DNA of 21,951 nt from Spirochaetaceae bacterium (GTDB lineage Bacteria; Spirochaetota; Spirochaetia; Treponematales; Treponemataceae). The position numbers and the translations under genes are program-made. Every line of letters begins with the position of its first letter. The stretch's first letter is position 1. The DNA is taken from contig JAISTZ010000115.1 in assembly GCA_031272345.1 (NCBI GenBank), positions 1 to 21,951 of the forward strand. The letters run 5' to 3'. This document shows positions 20,270 to 21,951 of the stretch, piece after piece. The notes under the pieces are model-generated. The model was not told where the DNA came from. It ran no database searches and saw only the letters and a list, made by a program, of their open reading frames with translations.

Positions 20270-21951
20270 CTACTGCGCCGCCGCGGGCGGTATGTATCTG
20301 ACCCGGATGTACCCGTTAGCGCCGGCGGCCGCCGGCTTGGCGACATAGCCTGATTCGCCGCTCTGTTTGGTGACGCCGTTCGAGAACTGGTACTGCGGGA
20401 AGGCCTCCAGGAGCGCCGGGTGGTGCTCTGTGTCCCCGCAGCCCGCAAGCCCGAATACATAGCCCGAACCGCCGCCGCCGCCTGTGCCGTATCGTAAGCC
20501 CGAACTGCCGGCGCCGCCGTAGTAGCCGCCGCCGCCCCCGCCGCCGCTTGTATAAGCGTTGTTATTAGCAATCCCGCCCGTACCGCCCACGCCCCAGGCC
20601 CCAGAGCCGTTTCCCGTACCGCCGGCTGTCTGTGTACCGCCTGTTGCCGCGCTGCCGCTTCCGCCGGAGAGTCCCCCGCCAACCTGGCCGTTACCGGCAT
20701 CGGCGCCGCCCCCGCCTCCGGCGACCAGAATCCGCTGGGCAAGCACGGTCGTGTTGTTCCAGGCGCCGTTTGCCAGGCTGATGGACGAGGCTCCGCCGCC
20801 CACGCCGCCATAAACATTCGAGTTGGAGACTGCTCCACGTTGTCCACCGCCGTTCCAGGTACTGGCTGCGGCGCCGGTGTACAGATACAGCGTGGTTCCC
20901 AAGGCCGCACTCAATGTCCCCTTTGCGTACCCCCCCGCGCCGCCTGTACGGGAGCCGCCATAAGGGCTGGAAGCATTTTCGCCGTTGCCGCCCCAGGCCT
21001 CGAAGATGTAGGCGAGGGTTCCGTCAACAGCAGCGGGCGTCCACGCCGCAGCCGCGCCAGAATAGGCGTAGTTGGCAACCATGCCGCCTGTGGCGCTGTC
21101 GTAGGTCCAGGGGCCGGCAACGGTGTACCAGTGGGCGTAGAACGTCTCTTCATGGCCGACGGCAAGTATATCGGCGGCGCTTTGCTGGGTTCCCCCTGCG
21201 GCCGCATCGTACCAGCCCAGGAACACCATGCCGGTCTGCGCCGTAACAGGCCAGGGGATGTCCGCCGCGGTAAAGACCACTTGGGTTACCGAAGCGTTTC
21301 CGTCCACCGTAACACCGTTGAAATCGAAGGTCCATTCTGCCCAGCCGACGATGACCGCAACGTCCGCCGTTATCGCCCAGGGCTCAAAGCCCGCGCCGGC
21401 ATCATCGGTCAGACGTATGTTGGTTCCGTTTACAAGCACATACCAGCCGTAGAAGGTATCACCGCCCCTCACGGGCACATCCAGGGTGTAGGAAGCGCCG
21501 TAGGTTACCGTCGTTGAAGCGGGGCTGACCGTGCAGCCGTCCGCCGTGGAGTAGGTCACCGTGTAGTCATTCGCCGTCCAGGCGGCGTAGACCGTGGTGT
21601 CTGTGTCTCCCGCCCAGGGGACGAGGCTCGCTCCCGCGGCGTCGGTCAGCGGCGCGCCGGTTCCGCCGGCATCCGTATACCAGCCGTGGAAGGTGTAGCC
21701 GGTCTTTACGGGCACTGCCAGGGTGTAGGAAGCGCCGTAGGTTACCGTTGCTGACGCGGAGCTGACCGTGCAGCCGTCCGCCGTGGAGTAGGTTACCGTG
21801 TAACAGATGACAACGGGCGTTTCCGGGGCAGAAGGCGCCGCAGGGCCGGAGGGCGTCCCGGCCTTTTTTTCCCGGTCTTCAAGATAATCCTGCAATGAGT
21901 AGTGATCGCAGCTCCCGATGAACAGGGCCGCCGCCGTAGTGATAAGGCAGA
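20270..21951 (-). CDS. Modular lipoprotein 4: InlB-type repeats plus ALK/LTK-like glycine-rich domain (5' end outside window)
   Basis: The frame runs off the right edge; the last upstream residues inside the window read CLITTAAALFIGSC, a signal peptide with lipobox IGSC, followed by DHYSLQDYLEDREKK. A TTG at 21895 is not the start. After a linker come two 79-residue InlB/Flg_new-type repeats (YTVTYSTADGCTVS, FHGWYTD, VYAAWTA) and a more diverged third (VFLGWYDAAAGG). The C-terminal 270 residues are glycine-rich: YIFEAWGGNGE, GGAGGYAKGTLSAALGTTLY, GGGASSI, RILVAGGGGGAD, GSGYVF and finally NGYIRVRY. This order matches the glycine-rich domain family of ALK/LTK receptors, which also has bacterial members. 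It lacks the SGSVTVE C-terminal module of lipoproteins 2 and 3. Probably surface-exposed; function unknown. Confidence 0.85.
   Translation of the reverse strand, partial: CLITTAAALFIGSCDHYSLQDYLEDREKKAGTPSGPAAPSAPETPVVICYTVTYSTADGCTVSSASATVTYGASYTLAVPVKTGYTFHGWYTDAGGTGAPLTDAAGASLVPWAGDTDTTVYAAWTANDYTVTYSTADGCTVSPASTTVTYGASYTLDVPVRGGDTFYGWYVLVNGTNIRLTDDAGAGFEPWAITADVAVIVGWAEWTFDFNGVTVDGNASVTQVVFTAADIPWPVTAQTGMVFLGWYDAAAGGTQQSAADILAVGHEETFYAHWYTVAGPWTYDSATGGMVANYAYSGAAAAWTPAAVDGTLAYIFEAWGGNGENASSPYGGSRTGGAGGYAKGTLSAALGTTLYLYTGAAASTWNGGGQRGAVSNSNVYGGVGGGASSISLANGAWNNTTVLAQRILVAGGGGGADAGNGQVGGGLSGGSGSAATGGTQTAGGTGNGSGAWGVGGTGGIANNNAYTSGGGGGGGYYGGAGSSGLRYGTGGGGGSGYVFGLAGCGDTEHHPALLEAFPQYQFSNGVTKQSGESGYVAKPAAAGANGYIRVRYIPPAAAQ
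21482..21563 (-). repeat. Direct repeat copy 2 in lipoprotein 4
   Basis: Nearly identical to 21719-21800, offset exactly 237 bases (79 codons). It encodes the first strands of the second InlB-type repeat (VTYSTADGCTVS, VTYGASYTL). Confidence 0.9.
21719..21800 (-). repeat. Direct repeat copy 1 in lipoprotein 4
   Basis: Partner of 21482-21563, in the first InlB-type repeat. The remaining part of each 79-residue unit is more diverged. Confidence 0.9.

Noticed and set aside
19207..20301. Plus-strand ORF of 364 codons antisense to lipoprotein 3, and similar ones at 16319-17035 and 15727-16656
   Set aside because: Stop-poor complement of glycine/alanine/threonine-rich repeat coding. The lipoprotein frames have signal peptides, lipoboxes and ordered domains; these do not.

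Overview
The window is GC-rich, gene-dense chromosomal DNA. It looks most like a free-living or gut-associated spirochaete of the Treponema/Spirochaeta group. The pointers are a LolA-like / RodZ-like / RimO gene string, many small exported proteins that match no named family, and a tandem set of lipoproteins with loose lipoboxes (VAGC, VGGC, IGSC) carrying Ig-like, InlB-type and glycine-repeat modules. The taxonomic call is an inference from gene style; no rRNA or other marker is present. I see no tRNA, rRNA, CRISPR array, transposase or phage gene.

Layout. (1) 3-2834, plus strand: the 3' part of a lolA-like gene, a rodZ-like gene and rimO, tightly packed and apparently one operon. (2) 2835-3020: a gene-free convergent gap. 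(3) 3021-6269, minus strand: a three-gene membrane operon read as UMF1/Atg22-type MFS transporter, then OppC-type permease, then an unknown multi-pass membrane protein. It has a good promoter at 6293-6321. (4) 6390-7631, plus: a YbdG-type MscS-family channel, divergent from the MFS operon. (5) 7634-8452, minus: a dual-cysteine pyridoxal kinase. (6) 8552-12308, plus: rpe followed by three tightly coupled envelope genes (exported TPR/coiled-coil protein, exported beta-rich protein, membrane-anchored TPR protein). (7) 12315-14027, minus: asnB with its own promoter. (8) 14089-21951, minus: four consecutive lipoprotein genes, the first cut by the window edge, which share a motif straight after the lipidated cysteine and are built from exchangeable modules.

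Two themes stand out. First, three genes (the channel, pdxK and rpe) have sigma70-like promoters whose -10 box ends only 6-7 bases before the ATG, with no Shine-Dalgarno sequence, which predicts leaderless mRNAs. The MFS and asnB promoters, in contrast, have short leaders with Shine-Dalgarno sequences. Second, the lipoprotein array carries signs of recent duplication and recombination: a near-identical block spans each gene-gene junction, blocks are repeated inside genes, and a severed 3' end of a paralogue lies at 20214-20254, next to a gene that instead ends in an ALK/LTK-like glycine-rich domain. This array is the best candidate here for an undescribed surface system.
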